From Priestia megaterium (GTDB taxonomy: Bacteria > Bacillota > Bacilli > Bacillales > Bacillaceae_H), in the NCBI RefSeq assembly GCF_009497655.1, contig NZ_CP023317.1, positions 4,121,501 to 4,185,500 on the forward strand: a DNA stretch of 64,000 bases, read 5' to 3'. The position numbers and the translations under genes are program-made. The notes below the pieces were generated by a model that saw only the letters and a list, made by a program, of their open reading frames with translations, was not told the origin of the DNA and ran no database searches. Position 1 is the first letter of the stretch. Every line of letters starts with the position of its first letter. Shown piece by piece: positions 17,981 through 27,441 of this stretch.

Positions 17981-18331
17981 AAGAGGCTGAGACGCAACGA
18001 AATCCATTCAATCTAAAGACGAACAAATAAAATACAGGAGCTAGTAGGGATCGCTTATTCCATCGCTGTTGATTTCCGTGCAAGACTTTGCTTTCCGCGG
18101 GCGGCCGGTGAGCCTCCTCGTCGCTTCCGCTCCTGCGGGGTCTCACCTTTTCCGCTTTTCCCGCAGGAGTCTTCGCCTTGCCCTCCAATCAACAGCTAGA
18201 AGCACCTAGATATATGAAGCCTCCGTTCACCATGCAAATAAAAAAATCCGAACGAATGTGATTCTCCATCAAGAATCTCAACTCATCGTTCGGATCTTCT
18301 TCAACTAAAATATCTTTATTTCAGCCTCTAT
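17981..18331. repeat. Dispersed intergenic repeat, copy A (full length)
   Basis: About 350 bp. The ends carry inverted AGAGGCTGA (17982-17990) and TCAGCCTCT (18321-18329). Inside is a GC-rich core bounded by GCTGTTGATT (18065-18074) and AATCAACAGC (18187-18196). Next comes a hairpin, ATCCGAACGA (18246-18255) with TCGTTCGGAT (18286-18295). Core blocks at 18091-18124 and 18150-18193 are identical to copy B. Read on the minus strand the hairpin follows the resC stop and is trailed by T residues, so it can serve as a terminator. A spurious small frame inside (17973-18188) is not a gene. Confidence 0.9.
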
Positions 18332-18345
18332 TCTATTTTTAAAGG

Positions 18346-19524
18346 TTACGCATATGAATGTAAACCTGCAATAACTAGGTTCACGGCCACTAAGTTGAAC
18401 ATGATGATGGCAAATCCGCCAACTGCCAGCCAAGCTGATTTTTCACCGTGCCATCCTTTAGACAGCCGAAGATGAAGAAAAGCGGCATAAAATAAAAAGG
18501 TGATCAGCGCCCACACCTCTTTGGGGTCCCATCCCCAAAAGCGCGTCCAGGCCATCTGAGCCCAAATCATAGCGAAAATAAGTGCTCCTAATGTAAAAAT
18601 AGGAAATCCAATCGCCACTGCTCTGTAGCTTACTTCATCAAGCAAGTCGCTGTTTACCTGCTTCACAAGCGGCTGCAGTGCGGCTCCAATTCGCTTCCGT
18701 AAAATAAGACGAATCAGCCAATATAAGACAAACCCACCGGCTAACGACCAAATAACTGTATTTAATTTTTTAGCATTGATAATAGCCGGCATATCAACAA
18801 GCGGCTTTATGTCGTTCCCGTCTGTCCACTCACTTTGATGAGGCCCCACTAGCGGAACCATATGATATACGACTTGCTCTTGTTCGCCACTTTTATTAAC
18901 CCAATTAAATGATGACTCGTAGTGAGCCGCATTAAAAGCCAGCGTCACCGCTACAAATCCAAGCGTACTAATAAGCGTATACAGGATGAATTCCAGCCAA
19001 AATGCTTTTTTATTTCGCTTGGATTGATCAATTGTTTTGATTAAATAAATCAATCCTGCAACAAAGCTAATGGAAAGCACGGCTTCACCCGTAGCTGCGG
19101 TTGTAACGTGAATATGCAGCCAATTCGTCTGGAGAGCTGGTATCAGCGGCGTAATTTCAGTTGGAAACATGCTTGCATAAGCAATGATTAAAAGAGCCAC
19201 CGGCAAGGCAAAAAGTCCAAGCATGCTAAGACGATAAATAAAGTAAATAACAATAAATGCGCCAACAAGCATCATGCCAAAAAACGTCGTAAATTCAAAT
19301 AAATTACTAACAGGAGCGTGGCCTGATGCAATCCATCTTGTAATGAAATAGCCAATCTGTGCAATAAAACCGATGATGGTAACCGCAATTCCAAACGTTG
19401 CCCACTTTGTTTTCTTTTGAGCTGCTCGCTTATCTCGAATAGCTCCTCCGAAAAAAAAGGTTGCAACTAAATAAGCAATAAACGCCACATACAGTAAATT
19501 ACTACTTATACTCGCGTAATCCAT
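18346..19524 (-). CDS. resC: Cytochrome c biogenesis protein ResC (CcsA)
   Basis: 392-aa polytopic membrane protein with the heme-handling tryptophan-rich WWD signature [14 protein letters not shown] near residue 325 and conserved histidines in membrane segments. With ResB it exports heme and attaches it to apocytochrome c outside the membrane (system II). It follows resB by 11 bp. The repeat element begins immediately downstream of its stop. Confidence 0.94.
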   Translation of the reverse strand: MDYASISSNLLYVAFIAYLVATFFFGGAIRDKRAAQKKTKWATFGIAVTIIGFIAQIGYFITRWIASGHAPVSNLFEFTTFFGMMLVGAFIVIYFIYRLSMLGLFALPVALLIIAYASMFPTEITPLIPALQTNWLHIHVTTAATGEAVLSISFVAGLIYLIKTIDQSKRNKKAFWLEFILYTLISTLGFVAVTLAFNAAHYESSFNWVNKSGEQEQVVYHMVPLVGPHQSEWTDGNDIKPLVDMPAIINAKKLNTVIWSLAGGFVLYWLIRLILRKRIGAALQPLVKQVNSDLLDEVSYRAVAIGFPIFTLGALIFAMIWAQMAWTRFWGWDPKEVWALITFLFYAAFLHLRLSKGWHGEKSAWLAVGGFAIIMFNLVAVNLVIAGLHSYA

Positions 19525-19535
19525 GCTTTTTCCTC

Positions 19536-21158
19536 CTATTTTGTTTCTTTATCATTTTGGTCCTTCAGCTGTGTGAGGGATGTGGATTCTAATAAACCAT
19601 TTAATTCTTTTTTAAGACCATACCAGTTTTTATTTGTATGTGCGGCCAACCATATCTCATTATTGACTTTTTGAATCCACATGCGGCGATGATTCCAATA
19701 CATCCCTTGAATCACACCAATCATAAAGATGGCTCCGCCAATCCCTAAAAACCAAAGCGTATAGTCTCTGCGAACGGTTAATCCCGTTACATTTTTCGTT
19801 TCCACACCAGCAAAGGTCATTTTATAATCGTTATTTCCTAGCGGTTCCAAGTTCTCTCTAATTCCAACAAAAGCAACTTCGCCTTTTTTATGCTGAGGCG
19901 TAATCATTTTAAATACAAAAGCCGGGTTGTTAGGCACTCTTGTTTTTGTATTTGGGTTTCCTTCATCATCAAAGAAAAAGTCTGGAAAGTAGCTCATGAG
20001 CTTGACTTTATATCCGTTTTTTAAATCATATGTTGCTTTTGGATTATGTAAATCTACTGTAAGTGAACCAACGTTTTTATTTGCATTTTTATCTGTTAAA
20101 TGGAAAGACATAGAGCTAAACTCATTTAACTTGAAGTCCACTTGGTACATGGCATATCCTTCAAACTTAAGCGGCTGATTCACACGAATCTCTGAATCTT
20201 TTATTTTCTTTAGCTTTGGATCTGCTCCCGGTATAAGCTTTCCTTCGCGCTTATACAGACTAACATCCGCTTCATATTTTTTGGCTACTTTATTATTCCC
20301 TGCACGATCAATTGCTTCTTGAAACACGGCGCTTTCGCTATCTTTATCATACGTTTCCACAGTAAAACGATGGTTTTTCAAAAAATACTCTCCGTTCGTC
20401 CCAGGAATAACTTTTGTTTCACCTTCACGGATCCAAAGAACTTCATCTATATACATACCTGGTACAAATCTAAGCATAGCACCTAGTAAAAAGATAATGA
20501 GACCGATATGATTAACGTATGGACCCCATCTTGAGAAGCGTCCTTTTTCAGCCAGCAGATTGCCCTTTTCTTCGCGAATAGAGTATCTTCTTTTTTTCAG
20601 CATGCTTTTTACATGTTCATAATCTTGATCCGTCCACGATGATGAAGTGCTGTATAAACGCTGTCTCTTTAAGAAGTTTGGATGTTTTGTTACACTCTGC
20701 TTTTTTAGAGCTCGGTACAAAGGCACTACTCGATCTAAACTGCAAATGACTAACGACATTCCTAAAGCAGCAATTAAAAGCAAGTACCACCACGATTCAT
20801 AGAGATGATGAAAACCTAACTTATAATAAAGCTCTCCTGTCCATCCATATTCCTTTTGATAATACTCACCTGCTGTCACATTAGGAGGTATGTAAGCTTC
20901 TTGAGGATAAATGGTTCCGACTGCAGACGCAACAAGCGTCACAATAATGATCCAAATGCCTACCTTTACAGAAGAGAAAAAATTCCATATTTTATCGATA
21001 ACTGTTTTATTGTACGTTTGCGATCGCCTTGCGCTTCCTTCATAACGCATATCTACTAATTTTTCAGTTGTTTCTTCTGCAATTGGTTTACCACAGGCTT
21101 CACACAAAATCGTACCATGCGGGTTAACGTGTCCACATTCACATTTTACGTGTTTCAT
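19536..21158 (-). CDS. resB: Cytochrome c biogenesis protein ResB (Ccs1)
   Basis: 540 aa. An N-terminal zinc-ribbon-like segment with two cysteine pairs (CECGH and CEACGKP, residues 5-27) precedes three membrane helices, a large extracytoplasmic domain and a fourth helix near residue 450 ([15 protein letters not shown]). It is the partner of ResC. ATG 21156-21158 has GGGAG at 8 nt; the upstream GTG (21167) abuts the site and is rejected. Confidence 0.93.
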   Translation of the reverse strand: MKHVKCECGHVNPHGTILCEACGKPIAEETTEKLVDMRYEGSARRSQTYNKTVIDKIWNFFSSVKVGIWIIIVTLVASAVGTIYPQEAYIPPNVTAGEYYQKEYGWTGELYYKLGFHHLYESWWYLLLIAALGMSLVICSLDRVVPLYRALKKQSVTKHPNFLKRQRLYSTSSSWTDQDYEHVKSMLKKRRYSIREEKGNLLAEKGRFSRWGPYVNHIGLIIFLLGAMLRFVPGMYIDEVLWIREGETKVIPGTNGEYFLKNHRFTVETYDKDSESAVFQEAIDRAGNNKVAKKYEADVSLYKREGKLIPGADPKLKKIKDSEIRVNQPLKFEGYAMYQVDFKLNEFSSMSFHLTDKNANKNVGSLTVDLHNPKATYDLKNGYKVKLMSYFPDFFFDDEGNPNTKTRVPNNPAFVFKMITPQHKKGEVAFVGIRENLEPLGNNDYKMTFAGVETKNVTGLTVRRDYTLWFLGIGGAIFMIGVIQGMYWNHRRMWIQKVNNEIWLAAHTNKNWYGLKKELNGLLESTSLTQLKDQNDKETK

Positions 21159-21170
21159 TGTCAACACTCC

Positions 21171-21692
21171 CTATGGTTTAATTTCTTCCATATATTCTTT
21201 TATTTTAGATTCTTCTAATCCGCCAATAAAGCTGTCTACAATCTTTCCGTTTTTATCAATTAAAAACGTAGTCGGAAGAGGATCTATCCCGTACGCACCC
21301 AACACTTGTGAATCTTTATCCATCAAAATTGGAAAAGATAGCCCATACTGTTTAGCAAACTGCTCTACCGCTATATTCGTTTCTGCAACGTTAACAGCTA
21401 AAATTTCAACGCCTTGCTTTTTATATGCTGCATACTGCTTTTCCATCGCCGGCATCTCTTGTTTACAGGGCTTGCACCATGTTCCCCAAAAATTCAAAAA
21501 AACTCCTTTGCCTTTGTAATCTGATAGCTGATGAGTTTCTCCATTAATATCTCTTAATATAAAGTCAGGTGCCTCATCTCCTACCGATACCTTTTGTTTA
21601 TCAGCAAAAAATTGAGCATAAAGGGTATATCCAACCGCGCACAGTAAAACTGCTAATATAACTGTTCGAATAATCAAGCGCTTTTTTTTCAT
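21171..21692 (-). CDS. resA: Thiol-disulfide oxidoreductase ResA
   Basis: 173 aa: N-terminal membrane anchor (residues 7-28) and a thioredoxin-fold domain outside the membrane that reduces the CxxCH cysteines of apocytochrome c. The active site is WCKPCKQE with C73, C76 and the cavity Glu at 79. B. subtilis ResA has CEPC, so the first intervening residue is Lys instead of Glu. First gene of resABC; the ATG follows AAAGGAG. Confidence 0.94.
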   Translation of the reverse strand: MKKKRLIIRTVILAVLLCAVGYTLYAQFFADKQKVSVGDEAPDFILRDINGETHQLSDYKGKGVFLNFWGTWCKPCKQEMPAMEKQYAAYKKQGVEILAVNVAETNIAVEQFAKQYGLSFPILMDKDSQVLGAYGIDPLPTTFLIDKNGKIVDSFIGGLEESKIKEYMEEIKP

Positions 21693-21865
21693 AGCACGAA
21701 CTCCTTTTAACCGCTTTCAATACGCTTTTTTTCTACCATTATATCATTTTTTTGGTAGTGGCTTTCCGATAATATTTCGACGTTTCTGTGAAGTCTTCCT
21801 CTCATTCTACAAGTTCGACATTTTTTCAAAAAACCTTGCTTGATTTTCTAATTCACGACATTTTT

Positions 21866-21904
21866 CATAAAAAAAACAGGTAAGTGAAAATTACTTACCT
21901 GTTT
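21866..21904 (-). terminator. Terminator of rluB
   Basis: A 12-bp stem (21874-21885 with 21893-21904) that includes the rluB stop codon and ends in a T8 run on the minus strand. Confidence 0.88.
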
Positions 21905-22616
21905 GAGACATTGAATATAATTGTTTGACTTCATGAGCCGTAAGCTCGCGTGCTTCTCCTGCATTTAATCCGCGTAAGTCTAAAGGTCCGTAGCGCTCAC
22001 GTTTTAACTTTAATACAGAATGTCCGATTGCATCGAACATGCGACGTACTTGACGATTTTTCCCTTCGTGAATCGTCAGTTCTACGATCGCCGTCTGCTT
22101 GCTTTTATCAATGGAAAGAACTTTTGCACGAGCTGGTGCTGTTTTTCCGTCTTCAAGCATCACTCCGCGTTGCAGCTGTCTGATGCTTTCACGACTTGGG
22201 ATTCCTTTAATTTTAGCTACATACACTTTATCCACTTCAAATTTCGGGTGCATTAGCTGATTAGCAAATTCACCATCATTTGTTAAAAGAAGTAGACCCG
22301 ACGTATCATAGTCCAGACGTCCAATCGGGTAAATTCTTTCTTCTACATGCGGAAAGAAGTCAACGACTGTTTTTCTTCCTTTGTCGTCGTTAGCAGCTGA
22401 AATCACGCCTCTTGGTTTGTATAGCATAAAATAAACGGGCGCTTCGCTTTCTACCGGCACTTCGTCTACTTCAATTTTATCGTTAGGACCTACTTTCGTG
22501 CCCAATTCTTTTACAACTTTTCCATTTACTTTCACTCGGCCTTGGCCGATTAATTCTTCAGCTTTACGTCTTGATGCTACACCTGCGTGAGCAATCACTT
22601 TTTGTAATCGTTCCAT
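21891..22616 (-). CDS. rluB: 23S rRNA pseudouridine synthase RluB
   Basis: 241 aa. An S4 RNA-binding domain (residues 1-60, RLQKVIAHAGVASRRKAEELI) is followed by the RsuA/RluB catalytic domain with catalytic Asp in GRLDYDTSGLLLLTNDG and the motif KNRQVRRMF. It modifies U2605-type positions of 23S rRNA. The ATG at 22614-22616 has AGGTG at 8 nt; the GTG at 22622 lies inside that site. Its position next to resA and spmB matches B. subtilis. Confidence 0.93.
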   Translation of the reverse strand: MERLQKVIAHAGVASRRKAEELIGQGRVKVNGKVVKELGTKVGPNDKIEVDEVPVESEAPVYFMLYKPRGVISAANDDKGRKTVVDFFPHVEERIYPIGRLDYDTSGLLLLTNDGEFANQLMHPKFEVDKVYVAKIKGIPSRESIRQLQRGVMLEDGKTAPARAKVLSIDKSKQTAIVELTIHEGKNRQVRRMFDAIGHSVLKLKRERYGPLDLRGLNAGEARELTAHEVKQLYSMSQTGK

Positions 22617-22702
22617 TAACACTTCACCTCTTGTAACATCTTACTTGTTTACGAAGTAATACACAAGTCTATTTGCCACACAGAGGTAGAATTTTCGATT
22701 TC

Positions 22703-23236
22703 TTACCGGCCAAATACAAGGATTACGATCACAACTGATGCAATAATCCCTACCAAATCCGCCAGTAAACCAACCTTCAGCGCATCTCCCATTTTTTTAA
22801 TACCTACTGCTCCGAAATAAACCGTTAAAATATAAAACGTGGTATCTGTACTTCCCTGCATGGTCGATGCCAAACGACCGATAAAAGAATCAGGTCCATA
22901 TGTAGAAATTAGATCCGTTGTGATACCAAGGGCAGCCGTTCCAGATATCGGTTTAATAAGAGCTAAAGGTACAATTTCAGCCGGAACGCCGACTGCTTGC
23001 AGCATAGGTTTTAAAACAGATAAGAAAAAATCAAGGGCTCCTGAAGCTCGAAAAATAGAGATGCTCACTAACATGCCGACTAAGTAAGGAATGATGGAAA
23101 AAGCAATTTGTAATCCGTCTTTCCCTCCCTCTACAAACTTTTCATACGTAGGAATTTTTTTGTAGGTTCCATAAAGTAAAATACAGCCTACGATAAGAGG
23201 AATAAACATCAATGATACTTGATTAAGCATCGTCAT
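22703..23236 (-). CDS. spmB: Spore maturation protein SpmB
   Basis: 177-aa membrane protein of the nucleoside-recognition/gate (Spm) family with FSIIPYLVGMLVSISIFR and a conserved LIKPISGTAALG segment. With SpmA it is needed for proper spore core dehydration. ATG overlaps the spmA stop (ATGA). Member of the dacB-spmA-spmB operon. Confidence 0.93.
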   Translation of the reverse strand: MTMLNQVSLMFIPLIVGCILLYGTYKKIPTYEKFVEGGKDGLQIAFSIIPYLVGMLVSISIFRASGALDFFLSVLKPMLQAVGVPAEIVPLALIKPISGTAALGITTDLISTYGPDSFIGRLASTMQGSTDTTFYILTVYFGAVGIKKMGDALKVGLLADLVGIIASVVIVILVFGR

Positions 23237-23832
23237 TTTCGTTTTCCTCCTTTTCGCGTACGTCGATAATAAAAGAAGCGATCGATGATGATAGCTCCTA
23301 TCGTAGCTACAACAGTTGCTAAAAGCGTAGTACCCACAATTTCAGTAGGATTAGCCGAGTTATACGTAATTCGAATGGCAATAACTGTGGTCGGTATAAG
23401 CGTTAAACTGGTTGTGTTAAGTGCTAAAAGTGTGATCATAGAACGGCTTGCTTCATCTCTGTCGCCGTTCAGTTTTTTAAGCTGCTCCATCGCTTTAATA
23501 CCAAGAGGAGTTGCCGCATTCCCCAGCCCAAACATATTCGCCATCATATTGGACAATATGTATCCTAAGGCCGGATGATCTTTTGGAACATCAGGGAAAA
23601 GTCTAGTAATAATGGGTCGAAATAGTTTCGCTAACTTGTCGAGAAGCCCTGCACTTTGAGCAATATTCATCATACCTAACCAAAAGACCAGCACGCTGAT
23701 TAATCCAATGCTGATGGTCACCGCTTCGCCTGCTCCTTGAAAAATTGCTTTGTTTACATCACCAATTTTCCCATTTATAATTGCAAAAACAATTCCGATA
23801 ATGGTCAGCAGCATCCAAATAATATTAACCAT
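23233..23832 (-). CDS. spmA: Spore maturation protein SpmA
   Basis: 199-aa membrane protein with NMMANMFGLGNAATPLGIKAM, the family signature, and about five hydrophobic segments. It overlaps dacB by 8 bp and spmB by 4 bp, indicating tight coupling. Confidence 0.93.
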   Translation of the reverse strand: MVNIIWMLLTIIGIVFAIINGKIGDVNKAIFQGAGEAVTISIGLISVLVFWLGMMNIAQSAGLLDKLAKLFRPIITRLFPDVPKDHPALGYILSNMMANMFGLGNAATPLGIKAMEQLKKLNGDRDEASRSMITLLALNTTSLTLIPTTVIAIRITYNSANPTEIVGTTLLATVVATIGAIIIDRFFYYRRTRKGGKRK

Positions 23833-24973
23833 CTGTTTTGGCTCCAGACTGAATAAACATTAATCGCTTCACTCGATTAAAGAAACCTTCTTGCTGCTCG
23901 GCCTGCTTTTCGAAATAAATAGGAACACTGTCAATCGTTTCTCCACTTCTATAAATATCGAGCTTCCCTACAACATTAGGAACTTTCCCTGTTTCTTCCC
24001 ACTGTTTTTTAGGCTGAATTAACGTTGTTTTCACTTCTACAGAGCTCTGTTCTTTCTTTGTAAGAGGATAGACGACATTTCGTTTAATATACAACTGATC
24101 TTTATAGAAAGAATCTTTTATATCTGCCAATTCGCCTTTTGCAGCTAAACTGGTCATATCATATTTATCAAATGCATTTTCATACATGGAAATGTGATCG
24201 TTCCAATCATCTGGCGCATTAATCGTTACGGCGATTAAATCCATTCCATCTTTTGTAGCAGTTGTCACAAGCGTTCGTTTTGCTAATTTTGTATATCCTG
24301 TTTTTCCGCCAGTACAGTATGCATATAGTGTTGTCAGCAGTTTATTTTTGTTTTTCCACACTCGATCCCATTTCTCTTCAGGGTGCTTCATTCGATAGAC
24401 TTTTGTTCCTGAAATCTCTTTGAAAATTTTATTATTCATTGCATAGCGCATAAGCAGAGCCATATCGTGCGCTGTTGAGCGATGATTTTCATGATCGTCT
24501 AATCCATGCGGATTTTGAAATGTTGTATTCGTCATGCCAATTTCTTCTGCTTTTTTATTCATCAAATAAACAAATCCATCTTCGCTTCCTCCAACGGCTT
24601 CTGCGATAGCTACAGCAGCATCATTACCTGAGCGAAGCATCAAGCCATACACTAAATCTTTTAATTTTATTTTTTCACCTTCAACTAAATACACAGAAGA
24701 ACCTTCAACGCCAACTGCGTTGTGGCTAACGGTAACTTTTTTATTTATTTTGCCAGATTCAATCGCCAGTATTGCTGTCATAATTTTTGTGATGCTAGCA
24801 ATTCGGCTAACTTGATCTGCATTTTTAGCGTATAACACTCTTCCTGACTTCTGTTCCATCAAAATAGCACTATGAGCACTTACACTCCCTGCTGCAGATG
24901 ATACGGAAGGCCAACCGCTGAGACATAGCAATACAATAAATAGATAGATGATACTTTTTTTGCTTCTTTTCAT
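23825..24973 (-). CDS. dacB: D-alanyl-D-alanine carboxypeptidase DacB (PBP5*)
   Basis: 382-aa serine DD-carboxypeptidase that trims spore cortex peptides. Signal peptide residues 1-28; SxxK at 60-63 (SITK), SGN at 115-117 and KTG in GGKTGYT near 217. A C-terminal beta domain follows. First gene of the dacB-spmA-spmB operon with a sigma-E-like promoter upstream. The B. subtilis neighbour ypuI is missing between scpB and dacB. Confidence 0.93.
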   Translation of the reverse strand: MKRSKKSIIYLFIVLLCLSGWPSVSSAAGSVSAHSAILMEQKSGRVLYAKNADQVSRIASITKIMTAILAIESGKINKKVTVSHNAVGVEGSSVYLVEGEKIKLKDLVYGLMLRSGNDAAVAIAEAVGGSEDGFVYLMNKKAEEIGMTNTTFQNPHGLDDHENHRSTAHDMALLMRYAMNNKIFKEISGTKVYRMKHPEEKWDRVWKNKNKLLTTLYAYCTGGKTGYTKLAKRTLVTTATKDGMDLIAVTINAPDDWNDHISMYENAFDKYDMTSLAAKGELADIKDSFYKDQLYIKRNVVYPLTKKEQSSVEVKTTLIQPKKQWEETGKVPNVVGKLDIYRSGETIDSVPIYFEKQAEQQEGFFNRVKRLMFIQSGAKTDG

Positions 24974-25003
24974 GTCATCCCCGTCCCTCTACCTGTTTGT
25001 ACA

Positions 25004-25031
25004 AGTTTATGCTCGTCTTTTTTGGTTATGA
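25004..25031 (-). promoter_or_regulatory. Candidate sigma-E promoter of the dacB operon
   Basis: On the minus strand TCATAAC (25025-25031), 13 bp, CATAAACT (25004-25011), resembling the mother-cell sigma-E pattern. dacB is a sigma-E gene in B. subtilis, which raises the prior; the spacer is at the short end. Confidence 0.45.
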
Positions 25032-25050
25032 ATGAAAAGATTTGTCCATA

Positions 25051-25084
25051 CAAAAAAGAACATAGAAAAACTCTATGTTCTTTT
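25051..25084 (-). terminator. Terminator of scpAB
   Basis: A perfect 13-bp stem (AAAAGAACATAGA with its complement), 5-nt loop and T run on the minus strand after scpB. Confidence 0.88.
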
Positions 25085-25090
25085 ACGGTT

Positions 25091-25663
25091 TCACTTCATT
25101 TCTTGAAACGATTGAAAAAATAAATCTGCCTCTTGATCGGTTCCTTCTTGTAACAAATCTTCTGGAAGCGGCGGCAGCTCTTCGATACTTTTAAGCCCAA
25201 AATAGCCTAAAAATTCTTTTGTCGTTCCGTATAAGATGGCACGCCCTGCGCCTTCCGCTCGTCCCACTTCTTTTAACAGAACCTTTCCAATTAAAGTTTG
25301 AAGAGGTCTTTCCGTTTTCACTCCGCGAATCTCTTCGATTTCAGCTCTTGTAATTGGCTGCTTATAAGCTACAATAGCTAACGTTTCAAGCGCTGCTTGT
25401 GACAATGATTGATTAGCAGGAGCTTCTACGAGCTTCTCAATATATGGTGCATGCTCTTTTTTTGTAACAAGCTGATAGGCCCCGCCTATTTCAACAAGTG
25501 TAACTCCTCTGGACTTACACTCTTGCTCTAAGCTTTCCAAAGCACCTTGAATGTCTTCATGAGGCTTTTCTATAATCTCAGCTAACCGGCTAATAGACAG
25601 ACCTTCATCACCAGAAACAAAAAGTAAGCTCTCAATAATAGCATGTAAATTATTCGTTGTCAT
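25091..25663 (-). CDS. scpB: Segregation and condensation protein ScpB
   Basis: 190-aa kite protein with two winged-helix domains, partner of ScpA and SMC in chromosome condensation. Segments ESLLFVSGDEGLS and LAIVAYKQPITRAEIEEIRGV are diagnostic. Its ATG overlaps the scpA stop (ATGA). Confidence 0.95.
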   Translation of the reverse strand: MTTNNLHAIIESLLFVSGDEGLSISRLAEIIEKPHEDIQGALESLEQECKSRGVTLVEIGGAYQLVTKKEHAPYIEKLVEAPANQSLSQAALETLAIVAYKQPITRAEIEEIRGVKTERPLQTLIGKVLLKEVGRAEGAGRAILYGTTKEFLGYFGLKSIEELPPLPEDLLQEGTDQEADLFFQSFQEMK

Positions 25664-26415
25664 TCCTCTTCATTCCTTTCTCGATACGATACATAAAGCT
25701 CGTCTAGATTGTGCTGCTGTTCCACAACGATTTCATTTTCTTTCATTAATTCCAGCACAGCTAAAAACGTTACAACAATATGATCACGCTCTTGATAAGG
25801 AAACAGCTGATAAAAACTTTTTTTCCCTTTAAAGGCTTTTAATTCATTCACAATTTCACTCATGCGCTTGTCAATTGGAATATCTTGTCTTGCTATTTTC
25901 GTCTGCATAGGCTTTTTGTTTTGCTTTCGTTTCATTAACTTTTGAAAAGCACTTAGCATATCATACAGTGATATATCCAATCCTTCGTCCTGAGGCTGCG
26001 TACGTTCTTCTGCATTTATTTGCACATTACTTGGAGGTTTTGTATACACATGACTTTGGTCTTCTTCCAGCTTTTGAAGCTCTACTGCCGCTTCTTTAAA
26101 CTTTCGATATTCAATTAAGCGCTGCATCAATTCTTCACGCGGATCTTCTTCATCGACCATTTCAATTTCATCCATATCTTCTTCATACGTAGGCAGAAGC
26201 ATTTTACTTTTAATTTGAAGCAAAGTTGCTGCCATGACTAGATACTCACTGGCAACGTCTAGCTGAAGCTCATTCATTGTATGTATAAACATCATATATT
26301 GCTCAGTAATTGTCGCTACTGGGATATCGTAAATATCAATTTCAAATCGGTTAATCAAATGCAGAAGAAGATCTAAAGGTCCTTCAAACGCATCTACTTT
26401 TACACTGTACTCCAC
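25660..26415 (-). CDS. scpA: Segregation and condensation protein ScpA
   Basis: Kleisin subunit of the SMC-ScpAB complex. N-terminal VDAFEGPLDLLLHLI and a C-terminal winged helix are visible, with a charged linker between. The GTG at 26413-26415 with GGTGAG 6 nt upstream gives 251 aa, the B. subtilis length; the longer frame from a TTG at 26439 has no clear site. Confidence 0.94.
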   Translation of the reverse strand: MEYSVKVDAFEGPLDLLLHLINRFEIDIYDIPVATITEQYMMFIHTMNELQLDVASEYLVMAATLLQIKSKMLLPTYEEDMDEIEMVDEEDPREELMQRLIEYRKFKEAAVELQKLEEDQSHVYTKPPSNVQINAEERTQPQDEGLDISLYDMLSAFQKLMKRKQNKKPMQTKIARQDIPIDKRMSEIVNELKAFKGKKSFYQLFPYQERDHIVVTFLAVLELMKENEIVVEQQHNLDELYVSYRERNEEE

Positions 26416-26613
26416 TTTTATCTCACCAACACTTTTCAATTGCTTATCATTTCTGCTGCTTTATATAACGTCACTATCATTAGTATAGAGGATTATAGAC
26501 ACATGTCCAATACAAATTAACGTAAAAATAGGTCATTTGCCCATACAAAAAGTTTAAACATACATATGATGTCAAGGTAATAACATTTTCAAATGGCTGA
26601 AGGAGGAACTCGC

Positions 26614-26712
26614 ATGGGTGAAAAATCTTGTGGATACGGTAGCGGTTTCGCTTTAATTGTTGTACTGTTTATTTTATTAATTATTGTTGGTTGTTCTTGC
26701 TTACGCTTCTAA
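26614..26712 (+). CDS. YjcZ-family sporulation micro-protein
   Basis: 32 aa. A Gly/Cys-containing head (MGEKSCGYGSG) precedes a single membrane helix with the family core FALIVVLFILLIIVG and the tail CSCLRF. AAGGAGG lies 7 nt before the ATG and a terminator follows, so it is a real monocistronic gene despite its size. YjcZ-type peptides are spore-associated in Bacillus; the exact role is unknown. It is not at this locus in B. subtilis. Upstream promoter motifs are ambiguous. Confidence 0.85.
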   Translation: MGEKSCGYGSGFALIVVLFILLIIVGCSCLRF

Positions 26713-26731
26713 CCACACATATTGAATAAAA

Positions 26732-26770
26732 ACAAACGTGTTCGCCATACCTTGAGCACGTTTGTCTCTT
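26732..26770 (+). terminator. Terminator after the YjcZ-type gene
   Basis: ACAAACGTGTTC pairs with GAGCACGTTTGT (one wobble), followed by CTCTTT. Confidence 0.65.
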
Positions 26771-26844
26771 TAAAGGCACAGCGCTGATGAATAGCTAATT
26801 TTTGTGATACACTACATATAGAGTCTTACCAGGAGGGAACAAGA

Positions 26845-27366
26845 TTGTATTCACAAGCCTATATTGATTATTTAGTTCATTTTCATGGCGACCGGGATTA
26901 CTTTGAATGTCATGAACTGCTAGAAGAACACTGGAAAAAAGACGAAAGAGGACACCGCAATATTATTTGGGTTGGCCTTATTCAAATTGCTGTTTCACTC
27001 TATCATCATCGACGTCAAAATTTCGCCGGAGCCAAAAGAACGATGCAAAAGGCACTGGCAATTTTAACGAAGGAAGAAGAAAACATTGCACAGCTTGGAC
27101 TTAATTATCCTTCACTGCTTAAACTTCTTCGCAAACAATTAGCTTTAATCGATACCTATCAGCCATATAAAAGCATTAACTTACCTATTGAAGATCCAGC
27201 ATTATTACGAGCTTGCAAACGAAGAAGCACTGATAAACAGCTTGTCTGGTTATCAGCTTCTAATCTGCAAAATGATGCGATTGTTCATCGTCACAGTACA
27301 CGAGATCGTTCAGATGTGATTGCGGAAAGACAAGCGAACTTATTGGCAAAACAAAACAACAGGTAG
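26845..27366 (+). CDS. ypuF: DUF309 protein YpuF
   Basis: 173-aa all-helical protein of DUF309. The signature is FECHELLEEHWK near residue 20 followed by GLIQIAVSLYHHRR near 50. Function unknown. A TTG start follows GGAGG at 8 nt. Divergent from scpAB, as in B. subtilis; convergent with ribT. Confidence 0.88.
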   Translation: MYSQAYIDYLVHFHGDRDYFECHELLEEHWKKDERGHRNIIWVGLIQIAVSLYHHRRQNFAGAKRTMQKALAILTKEEENIAQLGLNYPSLLKLLRKQLALIDTYQPYKSINLPIEDPALLRACKRRSTDKQLVWLSASNLQNDAIVHRHSTRDRSDVIAERQANLLAKQNNR

Positions 27367-27387
27367 CTAGAAGCTACCTGTTGTTTT
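27355..27387. terminator. Terminator between ypuF and ribT
   Basis: A perfect 14-bp stem (27355-27368 with 27372-27385) containing the ypuF stop; T run on the plus strand. Confidence 0.8.
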
Positions 27388-27441
27388 ATGATGACTAAGA
27401 TGTGAAAGACGCTTTCGCACCTCAACTAATCATGCTTTTCT

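Noticed and set aside
17973-18188. 71-aa minus-strand frame in repeat copy A
   Set aside because: It is generated by the GC-rich repeat core; the corresponding frame is not kept in copy B.
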